Source: Conexivisphaera sp046536535 (GTDB taxonomy: Archaea > Thermoproteota > Nitrososphaeria > Conexivisphaerales > Conexivisphaeraceae). Taken from it: a stretch of DNA of 39,355 nt. The translations under genes were made by a program, and so were the position numbers. Below are positions 30,512-38,937 of the stretch, in pieces; position 1 is the first letter of the stretch, and each line of letters starts with the position of its first letter. The stretch is taken from assembly GCA_046536535.1 (NCBI GenBank), contig JAWDMO010000004.1, positions 1 through 39,355 of the forward strand. The letters run 5' to 3'. The notes under the pieces are model-generated. The model ran no database searches and was not told where the DNA came from. It worked only from the letters and a program-made list of their open reading frames with translations.

Positions 30512-31756
30512 CTAAAGTCCGCCCCGAAGTCTGGACGAGAGCTCCCTGGCGGCGTCCGCCAGCGGCATCGTCATCTCCTCCCCGGGGCCCATCTTTATCC
30601 TGACGGTTCCATCCGCGGCCTCCTTTGGGCCCGCCATGACGAGCACGTCGTATTTTTTCGCCGCGTCCTGGAACGCCCTCTGCATGCCCGTCTCCCTGCT
30701 GTGGATCGGGATATACGTCGCGATCCCGTTTCCCCTCAGAACTTCCGCCACCCTGAGCGCATATCCCTCCGATCCCGATGGGTACACGACCGCGACCCTC
30801 CTGCGCCCGGCCTGGGGCGCGCCGCTCATCGCGTCTATGGTGCGGTCGACGCCCCCTCCGGCCCCCGTCGCCCCCGAATCCGGTCTGCCGAATATGCGGG
30901 GCAGGACGTCGTATCTTCCGCCCCCCACGAGGGATCCCAGCTCCGGATGGGACGTTGATCTGGCCTCGAATACGAATGAATCGTAGTAATCCAGCCCCCT
31001 CGCCAGCCTCGGGTCCACGCGAAACGGCACCCCGAGATCCTCGAGCCATCCGATGATGGCCGATAGGCGCTCCGTCGGCTCATAGTCGCCCGATTCAGCC
31101 CTCCTGATCACCTCCTCCAGCACAGTCGGGTCGTATCCCTTGCTCCCGTACTCGGCGATGACGTCATCCTTCCCCTTCTTGTCCAGCTTGTCCAGCTCCC
31201 TGAATGCCTCCTCAACGGCGCCCTCGTCGACGTCCTTCCCCCCGACCTCCCTTATTATCGACTCCGTGAGCTCCCTGTCGCCCACGATGAACGTGACCTC
31301 CACCCCCAGCCGCCTGAGCATGTCGTGCGAGAACGAGACTATCTCGACGTCCGCGAGCGGCGATCTCGGGCCGAAGATCTCCACATCCCACTGGTAGAAC
31401 CACCTGTACCTGCCCCTCTGCGGCTCATCATATCTCCACACATCGGCGAACGCAGAGAGCCTCATATCCTTCGGCAGGCTCCTGTCGGAGCAGTAATACC
31501 TGGTGAGCCCGACCGTGAGGTCGAACCTGAGCCCGACCTCCCTCCCGCCCTTGTCGACGAAGTAGTAGATCTCATCGCGCACGCCCGGCCCGCTCTTGGC
31601 CTCGAGCGTGGAGAGGAGCTCCAGCGAGGACGGCTCCATCATCTGAAATCCGTGGAGCTTCGCCTCCTCCACGAACGCATCGCGCACGCGCTCCAGGGGC
31701 CCGTAATCCTCCGGGGGATAGTCCCTGAGGCCCCTCGGGAGCCTCAGCTCCGTCAA
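30512..31756 (-). CDS. hisS: Histidyl-tRNA synthetase
   Basis: A 414-residue class II aminoacyl-tRNA synthetase. PRGLRDYPPEDYGPLERVRD at the N-terminus (motif 1), RFDLTVGLTRYY and DEPQRGRYRWFYQWDVEIFG (motif 2), LARGLDYYDSFVFE (the HisA region) and GGGRYDVLPRIFG (HisRS histidine-binding), then an anticodon-binding C-terminal domain with VYPSGSEGYALRVA. The start TTG at 31756 overlaps the rfcS stop (TTGA), so the two genes are coupled. The frame is open further upstream but that is the shadow of rfcS. Confidence 0.93.
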   Translation of the reverse strand: MTELRLPRGLRDYPPEDYGPLERVRDAFVEEAKLHGFQMMEPSSLELLSTLEAKSGPGVRDEIYYFVDKGGREVGLRFDLTVGLTRYYCSDRSLPKDMRLSAFADVWRYDEPQRGRYRWFYQWDVEIFGPRSPLADVEIVSFSHDMLRRLGVEVTFIVGDRELTESIIREVGGKDVDEGAVEEAFRELDKLDKKGKDDVIAEYGSKGYDPTVLEEVIRRAESGDYEPTERLSAIIGWLEDLGVPFRVDPRLARGLDYYDSFVFEARSTSHPELGSLVGGGRYDVLPRIFGRPDSGATGAGGGVDRTIDAMSGAPQAGRRRVAVVYPSGSEGYALRVAEVLRGNGIATYIPIHSRETGMQRAFQDAAKKYDVLVMAGPKEAADGTVRIKMGPGEEMTMPLADAARELSSRLRGGL

Positions 31757-32724
31757 GCCGACCGCGCCTTCCCCAGCGCGGACAGCTCCGCGAGGAGCGC
31801 GGATAGCTGTATCTCCGGGTTGGATCCCTGCCCGAGCCTGTAATCGTATTCCGCGAACATCCTGGCGGCCTCCGCATGGTCGATATCCTTCATCGATATC
31901 ACGTCCTCGAACGCGAATTTCAGGAGATCCTTCTCCGGCATCCCGTAGACCCTCATGAGCTCGACGAGCCTCTTCCTCGCCGACACGAAGTCCCCGCCGA
32001 GCGCGGACTGCACCATCTCCCTGACCGCCGAGCGCCTTCCTATTCCGAAGACCTGGCGGACGGAGTCCATCGTGACCCTGCCCATGGCAGCGGCCGTCTG
32101 CAGCTGGTTTATCGCCTGCCTCATATCGCCCTGCGTGTACTCGTAGATCAAGTGGAGCGCGTCCTCGTCGTACTGGCATCCCTCGGCCTTACAGATGCCC
32201 TCCAGGAACGACACGACGTCCTTCTCGCCCATCCTGACGAACCTGAAAACGGCGCACCTGCTCTGGATGGGCTCAATGATATTCGACGAATAGTTCGCCG
32301 TGAGCACGAACCTCGCGACCCTGGACGACTCCTCCATTATCCTCCTGAGGGCGGTCTGCGCGTCGCCGGTCATCTCGTCCGCCTCATCCAGTATCACTAT
32401 CTTGAACGGCACCCCCTCCCTGAGGTCCACGTAACGGGTGAACGACTTCACGCGCTCCCTGACGACGTCTATCCCCCTCTCGTCCGAGGCGTTGAGCTCC
32501 AGCGTATAGTCCCTCCAGGAGTCACCGAGGAGCGTCCTGGCCACTATAAGGGCTGCGGTGGTCTTTCCGGTCCCCGGCGGTCCCGCGAATAGCAGATGCG
32601 GCATCTCCTGCGGGTGCCCCAGCAGGGCCTTCAGCCTGGCCTTCGCTTCCTCCTGATCCGCCATATCATCCAGGGTCCTCGGTCTGTACTTCTCGACCCA
32701 CATCAACTCAGCCTCCGTGGCCAT
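31753..32724 (-). CDS. rfcS: Replication factor C small subunit
   Basis: A 323-residue AAA+ clamp-loader subunit. WVEKYRPRTLDDMADQ (RFC box II), AGPPGTGKTTAAL (Walker A, 48-60), ILDEADEMT (Walker B), PIQSRCAVFRF (the SRC arginine-finger motif) and a C-terminal helical collar. It loads PCNA on DNA with the large subunit, which is not in the window. The ATG at 32724 is chosen because MATEAELMWVEKYRP is the family N-terminus; a TATA-like GTTAAAAGC lies about 35 nt upstream. It is co-transcribed with hisS. Confidence 0.95.
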   Translation of the reverse strand: MATEAELMWVEKYRPRTLDDMADQEEAKARLKALLGHPQEMPHLLFAGPPGTGKTTAALIVARTLLGDSWRDYTLELNASDERGIDVVRERVKSFTRYVDLREGVPFKIVILDEADEMTGDAQTALRRIMEESSRVARFVLTANYSSNIIEPIQSRCAVFRFVRMGEKDVVSFLEGICKAEGCQYDEDALHLIYEYTQGDMRQAINQLQTAAAMGRVTMDSVRQVFGIGRRSAVREMVQSALGGDFVSARKRLVELMRVYGMPEKDLLKFAFEDVISMKDIDHAEAARMFAEYDYRLGQGSNPEIQLSALLAELSALGKARSA

Positions 32725-32762
32725 GTCCAGACGGCCCTCGCCTAGACGCTCCGAGCTTTTAA

Positions 32763-33000
32763 CCATAGTGGGTAGGAGGCTGGGGAAAGCCCCAGCGGGG
32801 CGTGGACGGCGCCCGGGCGAATCCCACCCGGACACCGGGGCCTCCGTAACCCACCTCCACACGGGGCGCGACGGAACCTCCGCTGTGGGCGATGCGGGAT
32901 CGAGCCCGGTTGGGGGGAAGCCCCGACCCCCGGGACGGCCCACAGGGCGCGCGGGGGCGTCTACTACGGATGAGGATTAGGTCAACGCAGATATACAGGG
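32763..33000 (+). pseudogene. tnpB C-terminal remnant, copy 1 of a near-identical pair
   Basis: Between rfcS and GINS. About 32829-32923 reads DTGASVTHLHTGRDG, then TSAVGDAGSSPVG, and continues out of family to a TAG at 32978-32980. It matches 35849-35942 nearly base for base, except for an 18-nt gap between direct repeats of GACGGAAC. No tnpB N-terminal or middle part is present. Confidence 0.65.
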
Positions 33001-33054
33001 ATGGCGAAAGCGAATCGTGGATTAAAATTGAACGGCGTGGCGCGGGCCGCATGG

Positions 33055-33618
33055 TTGAGGTCCGACTGCACGGTGAGGCTTCGCTCGCTGATCCTGGCAT
33101 CGCTAGCGGAGCAATCGCGCGTGAAGGCCAAGCGGGGGATCCCCGCGGCGGAGCTCGCGGGATTCAAGTTCGGGCCCCTGAAGGAGGGGGAGACCGCGGA
33201 TCTCCCGAGGATACTGGCGATGGCGCTGATATCATCGGGGGATGCGGAGCCCGTGGACGAGGGCGTGGAGATAGAGCTCTACAGGGCCCAGGGCAAGGAG
33301 AGGGCGGCAGTGCAGTCCGGATCCCCGCAGCTCTCCCAGCTCAGGCCCGGCTTCTATCAGAAGGCATCGGCTTCGCTCGCCGCGATGGAGCTCGCCGGCA
33401 TGGACGAGGCCGCGCGCAGATCGCTCTCTGTGTATCAGGATCTTATGACGCTGAGGCTCCAGAAGATATCGCGGTCGCTGGGCTACACCAGCGTTCCCCC
33501 GTCAATGCCGAACGCCACCGACGAGGAGAAGGCGCTCTTCGAATGCGCATCGGACCTTTTCCGGCGCTGGAGGGAGATAATGGTGGGAGGGGGTCTCCAT
33601 GGAGGTCGCCTACACTAA
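33055..33618 (+). CDS. GINS complex subunit (Gins51-like)
   Basis: A protein of about 187 residues. The first ~75 residues (CTVRLRSLILASLAEQSRVK ... GFKFGPLKEGETADLPRIL, AMALISSGDAEPV) fit the GINS B-like/A-domain start of archaeal Gins51, and the helical middle (GFYQKASASLAAMELAGMDE, YQDLMTLRLQKISR) fits the A domain. GINS stimulates MCM. The start is uncertain: a TTG at 33055 follows a TATA-like GATTAAAATTG (33018-33028) by about 32 nt, while the frame is open from an ATG at 33001. It overlaps mcm by 20 nt, so the two are translationally coupled. Confidence 0.8.
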   Translation: MRSDCTVRLRSLILASLAEQSRVKAKRGIPAAELAGFKFGPLKEGETADLPRILAMALISSGDAEPVDEGVEIELYRAQGKERAAVQSGSPQLSQLRPGFYQKASASLAAMELAGMDEAARRSLSVYQDLMTLRLQKISRSLGYTSVPPSMPNATDEEKALFECASDLFRRWREIMVGGGLHGGRLH

Positions 33619-35686
33619 GGAGAAACTGGTCGACCTACTGGAGTATTTTCTGAAGGTCTACGAGGGCGGCAAGTATCGGGGCCGCATCTCGCAGATGGCT
33701 GTATCCGGCTCCAATTCGCTGGTGGTGGACTACGAGGACCTCCTGAGGGCCATCCCCGAGGCGTCGCCGATACTGTCGGAGAACCCGGACTTCTTCCTGG
33801 AGGCCGCGAAGGAGGCATCCCTCAGGGTGCTCTCGGTCGAGGCCCCCGAGTACGCGGATCAGGCGAGGGATTACCTGAGGGTCAGGGTGAGGGGCTATCC
33901 GGAGCGCCTACCCCTCAGGAGCATAACCGCCGCGAGGCTCGAGAGGCTGGTCTCGGTGAACGCGATGGTCGTCAGGACTTCTCAGGTGAAGCCGCTGATA
34001 ATAGAGGCCACTTACAGGTGCCCCGCAGGCCACGCGATACCCGTGAGGATAACCGGGAGAAAGCTGCAGCCGCCAGATACGTGTCCCGTGTGCGAGGCGG
34101 AGCTCGGAGGGGAGGAGAAGAAGGGTAGGCTCTACAGGAGGTCGGACTTCAAGCTGGATCAGAGGTCCTCGAAGTTCGTGGACTACCAGGTACTCAGGCT
34201 CCAGGAGCTCCCGGAAGAGCTCCCGCCCGGGCAGCTCCCGCACTACGTGGACGTGGAGGTCACGGGGGACATGGTGGACAGGGTCCGTCCCGGGGACAGG
34301 GTCGTCGTGGCCGGCATCGTGAGGGCCGAGCCCGAATCCGAGGAGTCCAGGGGAAGGCCGGCCGCGGCCCTCACGATATTCGATACGCGCATAGAATCCA
34401 ACTACATAGAGGTCGTGGGGAAGGAGCCCGAGGAGCTCGAGATAACGCCCGAGGATGAGGCGGCCATACTGAGGCTATCCAAGGACCCCGAGGCGTACGG
34501 GAAACTGGTCCAGTCGTTCGCGCCCTCGATAAGCGGACACGAGGACTTCAAGGAGGCGATACTGCTCATGCTGGCCGGCGCGCCGCAGATAGCGCTGCCC
34601 GACGGGAGCAGCATACGCGGGAACATAAACGTGCTCCTCGTGGGGGATCCGGGAACTGCGAAGAGCGAGCTCCTGAAATACGCGGCCCGCGCGGCCCCGA
34701 GGGGGCTCTACACCACGGGCCGCGGCTCCACGGCGGCCGGCCTCACCGCCGCGATCGTGCGGGAGAAGAACGGGCTGATGGTCCTGGAGGCCGGCGCGGT
34801 CGTGCTGGCTGACGAGGGTCTCGCCGCCATAGACGAGTTCGATAAGATGAGGCCTGAGGATCGCGCGGTGCTCCACGAGGTCATGGAACAGCAGACAGTG
34901 AGCATCGCGAAGGGCGGCATACTGGCTACGCTGAACGCCAGGACCTCCATACTGGCGGCCGCCAACCCGAACCTGGGAAGGTATGACGAGGAGAAGTACC
35001 TGTACGATAACGTGAACCTCCCCATACCGCTCCTCACCAGGTTCGATCTCATATTCGTCGTGAAGGACGTTCCCCAGAGGGAGAGGGATATTCAGCTCGC
35101 CAGGCACATGCTGCGCGCGAGGTCGGAGGGACAGAAGGCGGCCCCGCCCCTCGGATTCGAGATGATGAGGAAGTACATCGCATATTCTAAGCGCATGGAG
35201 CCGAAGCTCACGGATGAGGCGATGGATGTACTGGTGGATTTCTACGCCAACCTCAGGTCAAGGGCCCCTCCCGAGGCGATAGCCATCACCCCTAGGCAGC
35301 TCGAGTCGCTGGCGAGGTTAGCCACGGCGCGCGCCAGGATTCTCCTGAGGGATCACGCGACCAGGGAGGACGCGGAGGCGGCGGTGAGGCTGATGAAGAT
35401 CTCCCTCAAGGGGATGGGGATAGATGTGGAGTCCGGGGAAGTGGACATGGGTGAACTCTACGGATATCCGATGAAGGAGAGAAACAGGATGAAGGTCGCC
35501 ATAGAGGTCTTCAGGAAGCTGGAGGACCCGAAGACGGGGCTCGTGCAGGCCAGACAGCTGATACAGGAGCTCTCGACGAAGCTCGAGGTGGACGAGGAGG
35601 AGGCCAAGAAGCTCGTCGAGAAGCTCTGGAGGGCCGGATACATTTACGAACATGAGCGCGGCTATTACAGGCGCGCATCGGTCTGA
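33599..35686 (+). CDS. mcm: MCM replicative DNA helicase
   Basis: A 695-residue MCM. The N-terminal OB-fold carries a zinc-type site (YRCPAGHA ... CPVC at Cys 141, 162, 165). The AAA+ core has LLVGDPGTAKSELL (Walker A, 347-360), LAAIDEFDKM (Walker B, 408-417), a sensor 1 stretch around SILAAANP, and the LLTRFDLIF arginine-finger region; the C-terminal winged helix is visible from about residue 610. It unwinds DNA at the fork. It is coupled to GINS upstream and followed by the second copy of the tnpB relic. Confidence 0.97.
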   Translation: MEVAYTKEKLVDLLEYFLKVYEGGKYRGRISQMAVSGSNSLVVDYEDLLRAIPEASPILSENPDFFLEAAKEASLRVLSVEAPEYADQARDYLRVRVRGYPERLPLRSITAARLERLVSVNAMVVRTSQVKPLIIEATYRCPAGHAIPVRITGRKLQPPDTCPVCEAELGGEEKKGRLYRRSDFKLDQRSSKFVDYQVLRLQELPEELPPGQLPHYVDVEVTGDMVDRVRPGDRVVVAGIVRAEPESEESRGRPAAALTIFDTRIESNYIEVVGKEPEELEITPEDEAAILRLSKDPEAYGKLVQSFAPSISGHEDFKEAILLMLAGAPQIALPDGSSIRGNINVLLVGDPGTAKSELLKYAARAAPRGLYTTGRGSTAAGLTAAIVREKNGLMVLEAGAVVLADEGLAAIDEFDKMRPEDRAVLHEVMEQQTVSIAKGGILATLNARTSILAAANPNLGRYDEEKYLYDNVNLPIPLLTRFDLIFVVKDVPQRERDIQLARHMLRARSEGQKAAPPLGFEMMRKYIAYSKRMEPKLTDEAMDVLVDFYANLRSRAPPEAIAITPRQLESLARLATARARILLRDHATREDAEAAVRLMKISLKGMGIDVESGEVDMGELYGYPMKERNRMKVAIEVFRKLEDPKTGLVQARQLIQELSTKLEVDEEEAKKLVEKLWRAGYIYEHERGYYRRASV

Positions 35687-36012
35687 GTGACAGATGTTTT
35701 AAATAATGTTAGGGATTTGGAGGAATTTATATGCTAAATCTCGGATAATTTGCGACGGGATGCACAGGCTTTCCCCGCGAAAGGTTGATAAGCTGTACGG
35801 ACGAATCGTCGGGTGAGTAGGGTTGGCGCAACCCGAATTCACGCCCGTGGACACCGGGGCCTCCGTAACCCACCTCCACACGGGGCGCGACGGAACGGTT
35901 CCGTTCGACGGAACCTCCGCTGTGGGCGATGCGGGATCGAGCCCGGTGGGGGAAGCGGGAAGCCCCGACCTTTAGGTAGGGGCGGCTCACGATCGCGGGT
36001 GCGCTCGGACAC
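35687..36012 (+). pseudogene. tnpB C-terminal remnant with right-end hairpin, copy 2
   Basis: About 35841-35975 reads VDTGASVTHLHTGRDG, VPFDGTSAVGDAGSSPVG and EAGSPDL with a TAG at 35973-35975. It is followed by the hairpin GAAGCCCCGACCTTTAGG..GGGGCGGCTCAC (35958-35990), the same end type as near 38083. The copy at 32829 lacks the VPFDGT codons. A TATA-like TTTAAATAATG at 35699 precedes. No transposase N-terminus remains. tRNA-Lys begins 23 nt after the hairpin. Confidence 0.7.
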
Positions 36013-36087
36013 GGGCCCGTAGCTCAGCCAGGACAGAGCGCCGGGCTTTTAACCCGGTGGCCGCGGGTTCAAATCCCGCCGGGCCCG
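36013..36087 (+). tRNA. tRNA-Lys (UUU)
   Basis: Acceptor arm GGGCCCG/CGGGCCC, D arm GCUC..GAGC, anticodon stem CCGGG/CCCGG with loop CUUUUAA (anticodon UUU), T arm GCGGGUUCAAAUCCCGC, discriminator G. CCA is not encoded, unlike tRNA-Pro and tRNA-Asp here. No intron. Confidence 0.95.
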
Positions 36088-36153
36088 CACGCGCAGCGCC
36101 TCCGAATTACCCGTCGGGGTACGGGGGAGATGGCGGGCTATTGCTGCTGTGTT

Positions 36154-37347
36154 TCAACCACCGCGCGCTGTCCTGAACGATAGGTAGTAGAAGGCCGCCG
36201 CGGCCGCGTAGAACGCGCCGCAGACGTAGAACGGGAGGTCCAGCGAATACTGCATGAGCATCCCGCCCAGCGCGACCGTGGCCGCGTTGGCCGCGTTCCA
36301 CGAGATGGTCTCAAGGCTGGAGAATGCGGGCCTGTCGCCCGGGGACAGCATCGACAGCTCGAAGGACGACTGTACCGGGCCTATCGCGTTCATCACCGTA
36401 GTCCTCCCCAGGTATAGCGCGGAGAAGATCGCCGCCCCGAACGGCATCCCGGACGAAGCCGGCATCAGGACCATCATCGCCGTGGCGAGTGCCCAGGAGC
36501 CCACGATTGCGTTCAGCGATCCCAGCCTGCGCTCCAGCTCCGGCATGTAGAGCATGAGCGCCGCCATGACGGCGTTTGTCGTCGAGAAGAGCAACGATAT
36601 GTAGGATGCGCTCGATCCGAACCTGTACTTGAACTGCAGCGGGAAGAACGGTATCAGGAAACCGGCGCCCGCCCCTATCATCGTAGCGGCCGCCACCAGC
36701 CGCCATATCGTCCCGAGGTCCTTCCTCCTCATTCTCCACGGATTTTGACCCGGCCTAAGGTCCATCTTCACCCTGGCGCTCGCCGCGACCGCGGAAACCA
36801 TGACGAGCGAGGCCGCGGCGATCACCCAGCGGTAGGCATCGATCCTGCCGACGTCCGGCTGGAGGGCATCCGCCATCGTGCCGGAGAGCGCCGTGCCCGC
36901 GAAGGCGCCGACCTGGCCGAGGAACCCGCTCGCCACGAACGCGGCCGTCCTCCGCTCCCCCGGCTCCGATGTCGAGACGAGCGATGAGAAATTCGGGGAT
37001 ACGAGCGCCTGTCCCGTCCCGGCCCCGATGAACGACGCCATCAGCATCGGGGGCGTTGAGGAGAACGCCAGCGCGGCGACCGATATCGCCGTGAGCGCCG
37101 TGCCCGCGGCGATGGATCCCCTCGCCCCCGTCCTTGAAGCTATATGCGGTGCGCCGAGGAGCGATACAACGAGCGCCGCCTCGCCGGCCGCCGAGAGGCC
37201 CCCGAAGAACGCGGCGGAATATCCGAGCGACGTCACGTAGAATATCGCTATGAACCCGTAGAGGCCCGAGGCGAAGTTGTACGCGCCATTGTAGATGGCG
37301 AGATCCTTCGCGTTGCTCGACAGCCCCGCGAGCTCCCTGATACCCAA
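36154..37347 (-). CDS. MFS transporter
   Basis: A 397-residue protein with about 12 transmembrane helices. The loop after helix 2 reads APHIASRTGARGS, similar to the MFS GxLaDRxGRR loop, and a second half-repeat appears near residue 200. N-terminus is short and basic; the start is TTG at 37347, though no strong TATA box is seen. It stands alone between two tRNA genes. Substrate unknown. Confidence 0.85.
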   Translation of the reverse strand: MGIRELAGLSSNAKDLAIYNGAYNFASGLYGFIAIFYVTSLGYSAAFFGGLSAAGEAALVVSLLGAPHIASRTGARGSIAAGTALTAISVAALAFSSTPPMLMASFIGAGTGQALVSPNFSSLVSTSEPGERRTAAFVASGFLGQVGAFAGTALSGTMADALQPDVGRIDAYRWVIAAASLVMVSAVAASARVKMDLRPGQNPWRMRRKDLGTIWRLVAAATMIGAGAGFLIPFFPLQFKYRFGSSASYISLLFSTTNAVMAALMLYMPELERRLGSLNAIVGSWALATAMMVLMPASSGMPFGAAIFSALYLGRTTVMNAIGPVQSSFELSMLSPGDRPAFSSLETISWNAANAATVALGGMLMQYSLDLPFYVCGAFYAAAAAFYYLSFRTARGG

Positions 37348-37556
37348 CGGCGCTCCTTAGATGATTCAGCTGGCTGATAACGATTTCATCGAACGGAGGC
37401 GGATATCGTAGTCCACGGGGCGGCTCAGTTTCATTGGGCGTATCCTCCTGCCCGGGCGGGGCGCTTCCCATCCCGGGGTTGTCTATTCCGCTCAACGAAA
37501 CGGAGTCTACAGGATCACGGAAATTGATATAAGGGCCTATGTGAGGGGCACCCTGA

Positions 37557-37654
37557 GCCGCGGTAGTATAGACTGGCCCAGTATGCCGGCCTGTCGACGG
37601 CCGCGGACCGGCGGATAGCCGGTGACCCGGGTTCAAATCCCGGCCGCGGCGCCA
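37557..37654 (+). tRNA. tRNA-Asp (GUC) with an intron of about 20 nt
   Basis: Acceptor arm GCCGCGG/CCGCGGC, discriminator G and encoded CCA at 37652-37654. D arm TAGTATAGACTGGCCCAGTA. The anticodon stem is CCGGC/GCCGG, but 27 nt lie between its strands where 7 are expected: CUGUC carries the GUC anticodon and about 20 nt are inserted at position 37/38 (ACGGCCGCGGACCGGCGGAU). CUGUC can pair with GGCGG to form a bulge-helix-bulge for the archaeal splicing endonuclease. TATA-like TTGATATAAGG lies about 30 nt upstream. Confidence 0.93.
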
Positions 37655-38082
37655 TAATCCATGGACGAGTTGGTCGCTCTGCGCTTGTTCGCAAAACTCC
37701 ATCTAGCGAACTGCCTATACACAAAGACTTATGCTTACCACATCCTCGACCGAACATGCTCGCCCCCTGAATAAGCGTGGAGTAGCCTCCGCGGGGGGCC
37801 GTTCGGGACCCGGGGCGGCTCATCGCATCCGGGGAATCTCCTCGACGTCCGCGCCCCCTCCCCGTGGACCGTGAAGGTGAACTGCATCGGTTCCCCGGGC
37901 GGCGGCACATTCCAATATCGCCGGTGCTAGGGTACGGTTCACGATCATGTCCTCTTGTGGCGCGTATCTACCGGGCATCGGGAGCGAATTCACGCCATCC
38001 GTAAATGGTGTGGGATTTCTCCGTTTTCCCGAAGCCCTTTGTCAGCTAACCTCGGGGCGTCGTGCATGGATCGTGCGATAGC
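37655..38082. other. Intergenic region with a dispersed repeat and a hairpin
   Basis: No gene supported. A perfect 6-bp inverted repeat (GTTCGC / GCGAAC, 13-nt loop) lies at about 37687-37712, followed by a TATA-like AAAGACTTATGC. About 37785-37830 matches the repeat near 1590-1650 (see that entry). The whole stretch may be decayed mobile-element DNA continuous with the remnant that begins at 38083. Confidence 0.35.
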
Positions 38083-38403
38083 CGTGAACTACCCCGCCCT
38101 CACGGCAGGGCTTCCCGCTTCAATGTCCCGCCTTGCCCGCTGACAACGGGTAGAGGGCGGAGCTTCACGGGTTCCAAGGGCGGTTCCCACCCCATCCCCT
38201 CAGTATATTGAGGGATGCATCCGTGTTGCCCGTACGGGCCGTCGATGGGGCGGAGGTGTACCTCACCGACCCCCGCTTCAACCGAGGCACCTAGGCGACG
38301 CTTACCCCGCCCATGAATATCGCAGTAGTCTTGAACGAAGCCAATTTTCAAATCTTGGGGGCTATCCATTCCCTCCCTCGCGAAAGGGATCTTCCGCCCC
38401 AAA
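38083..38403 (-). pseudogene. Internally deleted IS200/IS605-like element with tnpB 3' end
   Basis: Read on the minus strand: a hairpin block (38356-38403) shared with 2484-2533, then a degenerate LKIGFVQDYCDIHGRG aligned to SGLNRDVASAVVILKEG of the 2.3 kb copy, then GMGWEPPLEPVKLRPLP and GTLKREALP ending in TGA at 38100-38102, then the right-end hairpin GAAGCCCTGCC..GGGCGGGG..GTTCAC at 38083-38115. Both ends and the last part of tnpB are kept; the rest is missing. The C-terminal peptide GWEPPLEPV.LRPL is typical of archaeal TnpB tails. Confidence 0.7.
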
Positions 38404-38443
38404 CCCCTAAAAGGATAAATGGCCGCGGATAATACGCCGCATA

Positions 38444-38878
38444 ATGATAATTGCCGTACCGGTCGAGGATGATCGCGGGCGCGACTCGGAGGTCGCGATG
38501 CACTTCGGGAGGGCCAGATACTTCGCGTTCGTCGAGGTCGACGACGGCGCTATAAAGGATGTGGTCATCAAGGCCAATCCGCACCAGGAACACGGCCCGG
38601 GGGATCTCCCGAGGTTCGTGAGCGAGAATGGGGCACGGACCGTTATAGCGTACGGGATGGGTGGGCGCGCGGTCGAATTCTTCAACTCTTACGGGATAGA
38701 GGTGGTGACCGGCGCCTCGGGAAGGGTCTTGGACGTCGTGGAGGCGTTCGTGAAGGGTGCACTGTCAACGGATTCCTCGTGGCGGGCGCGCGGCGACTTC
38801 GGGCACGAGCATGAACATGAACACGGGGACGGGGAGGACCGGGGGCTCCATCCCGGCCGGCACGGGACCGCTTATTAG
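38444..38878 (+). CDS. NifX/NifB-type dinitrogenase iron-molybdenum cofactor family protein with His-rich tail
   Basis: A 144-residue protein. Residues 1-110 form the family fold: MIIAVPVEDDRGRDSEVAMH (with HFGRARYFAFVEVD), an AYGMGGRAVEFF turn and GIEVVTGASGRVLDVVEAF. Proteins of this fold bind metal-sulfur clusters; in non-nitrogen-fixers their role is unclear. Its tail GHEHEHEHGDGED is a His/Glu cluster that may bind Ni, Co, Zn or Fe. ATG at 38444, about 29 nt after a TATA-like GGATAAATGG, so leaderless. Confidence 0.85.
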   Translation: MIIAVPVEDDRGRDSEVAMHFGRARYFAFVEVDDGAIKDVVIKANPHQEHGPGDLPRFVSENGARTVIAYGMGGRAVEFFNSYGIEVVTGASGRVLDVVEAFVKGALSTDSSWRARGDFGHEHEHEHGDGEDRGLHPGRHGTAY

Positions 38879-38937
38879 TAAGAGCTAAATAAACGATTGC
38901 GGCGAATCGACCGGTCCGGAAGATACTGGGTGATCAC

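Noticed and set aside
31757..32179. N-terminal extension of the hisS frame
   Set aside because: Sits over rfcS in another frame with no synthetase motif; the TTG at 31756 that overlaps the rfcS stop fits the family start.
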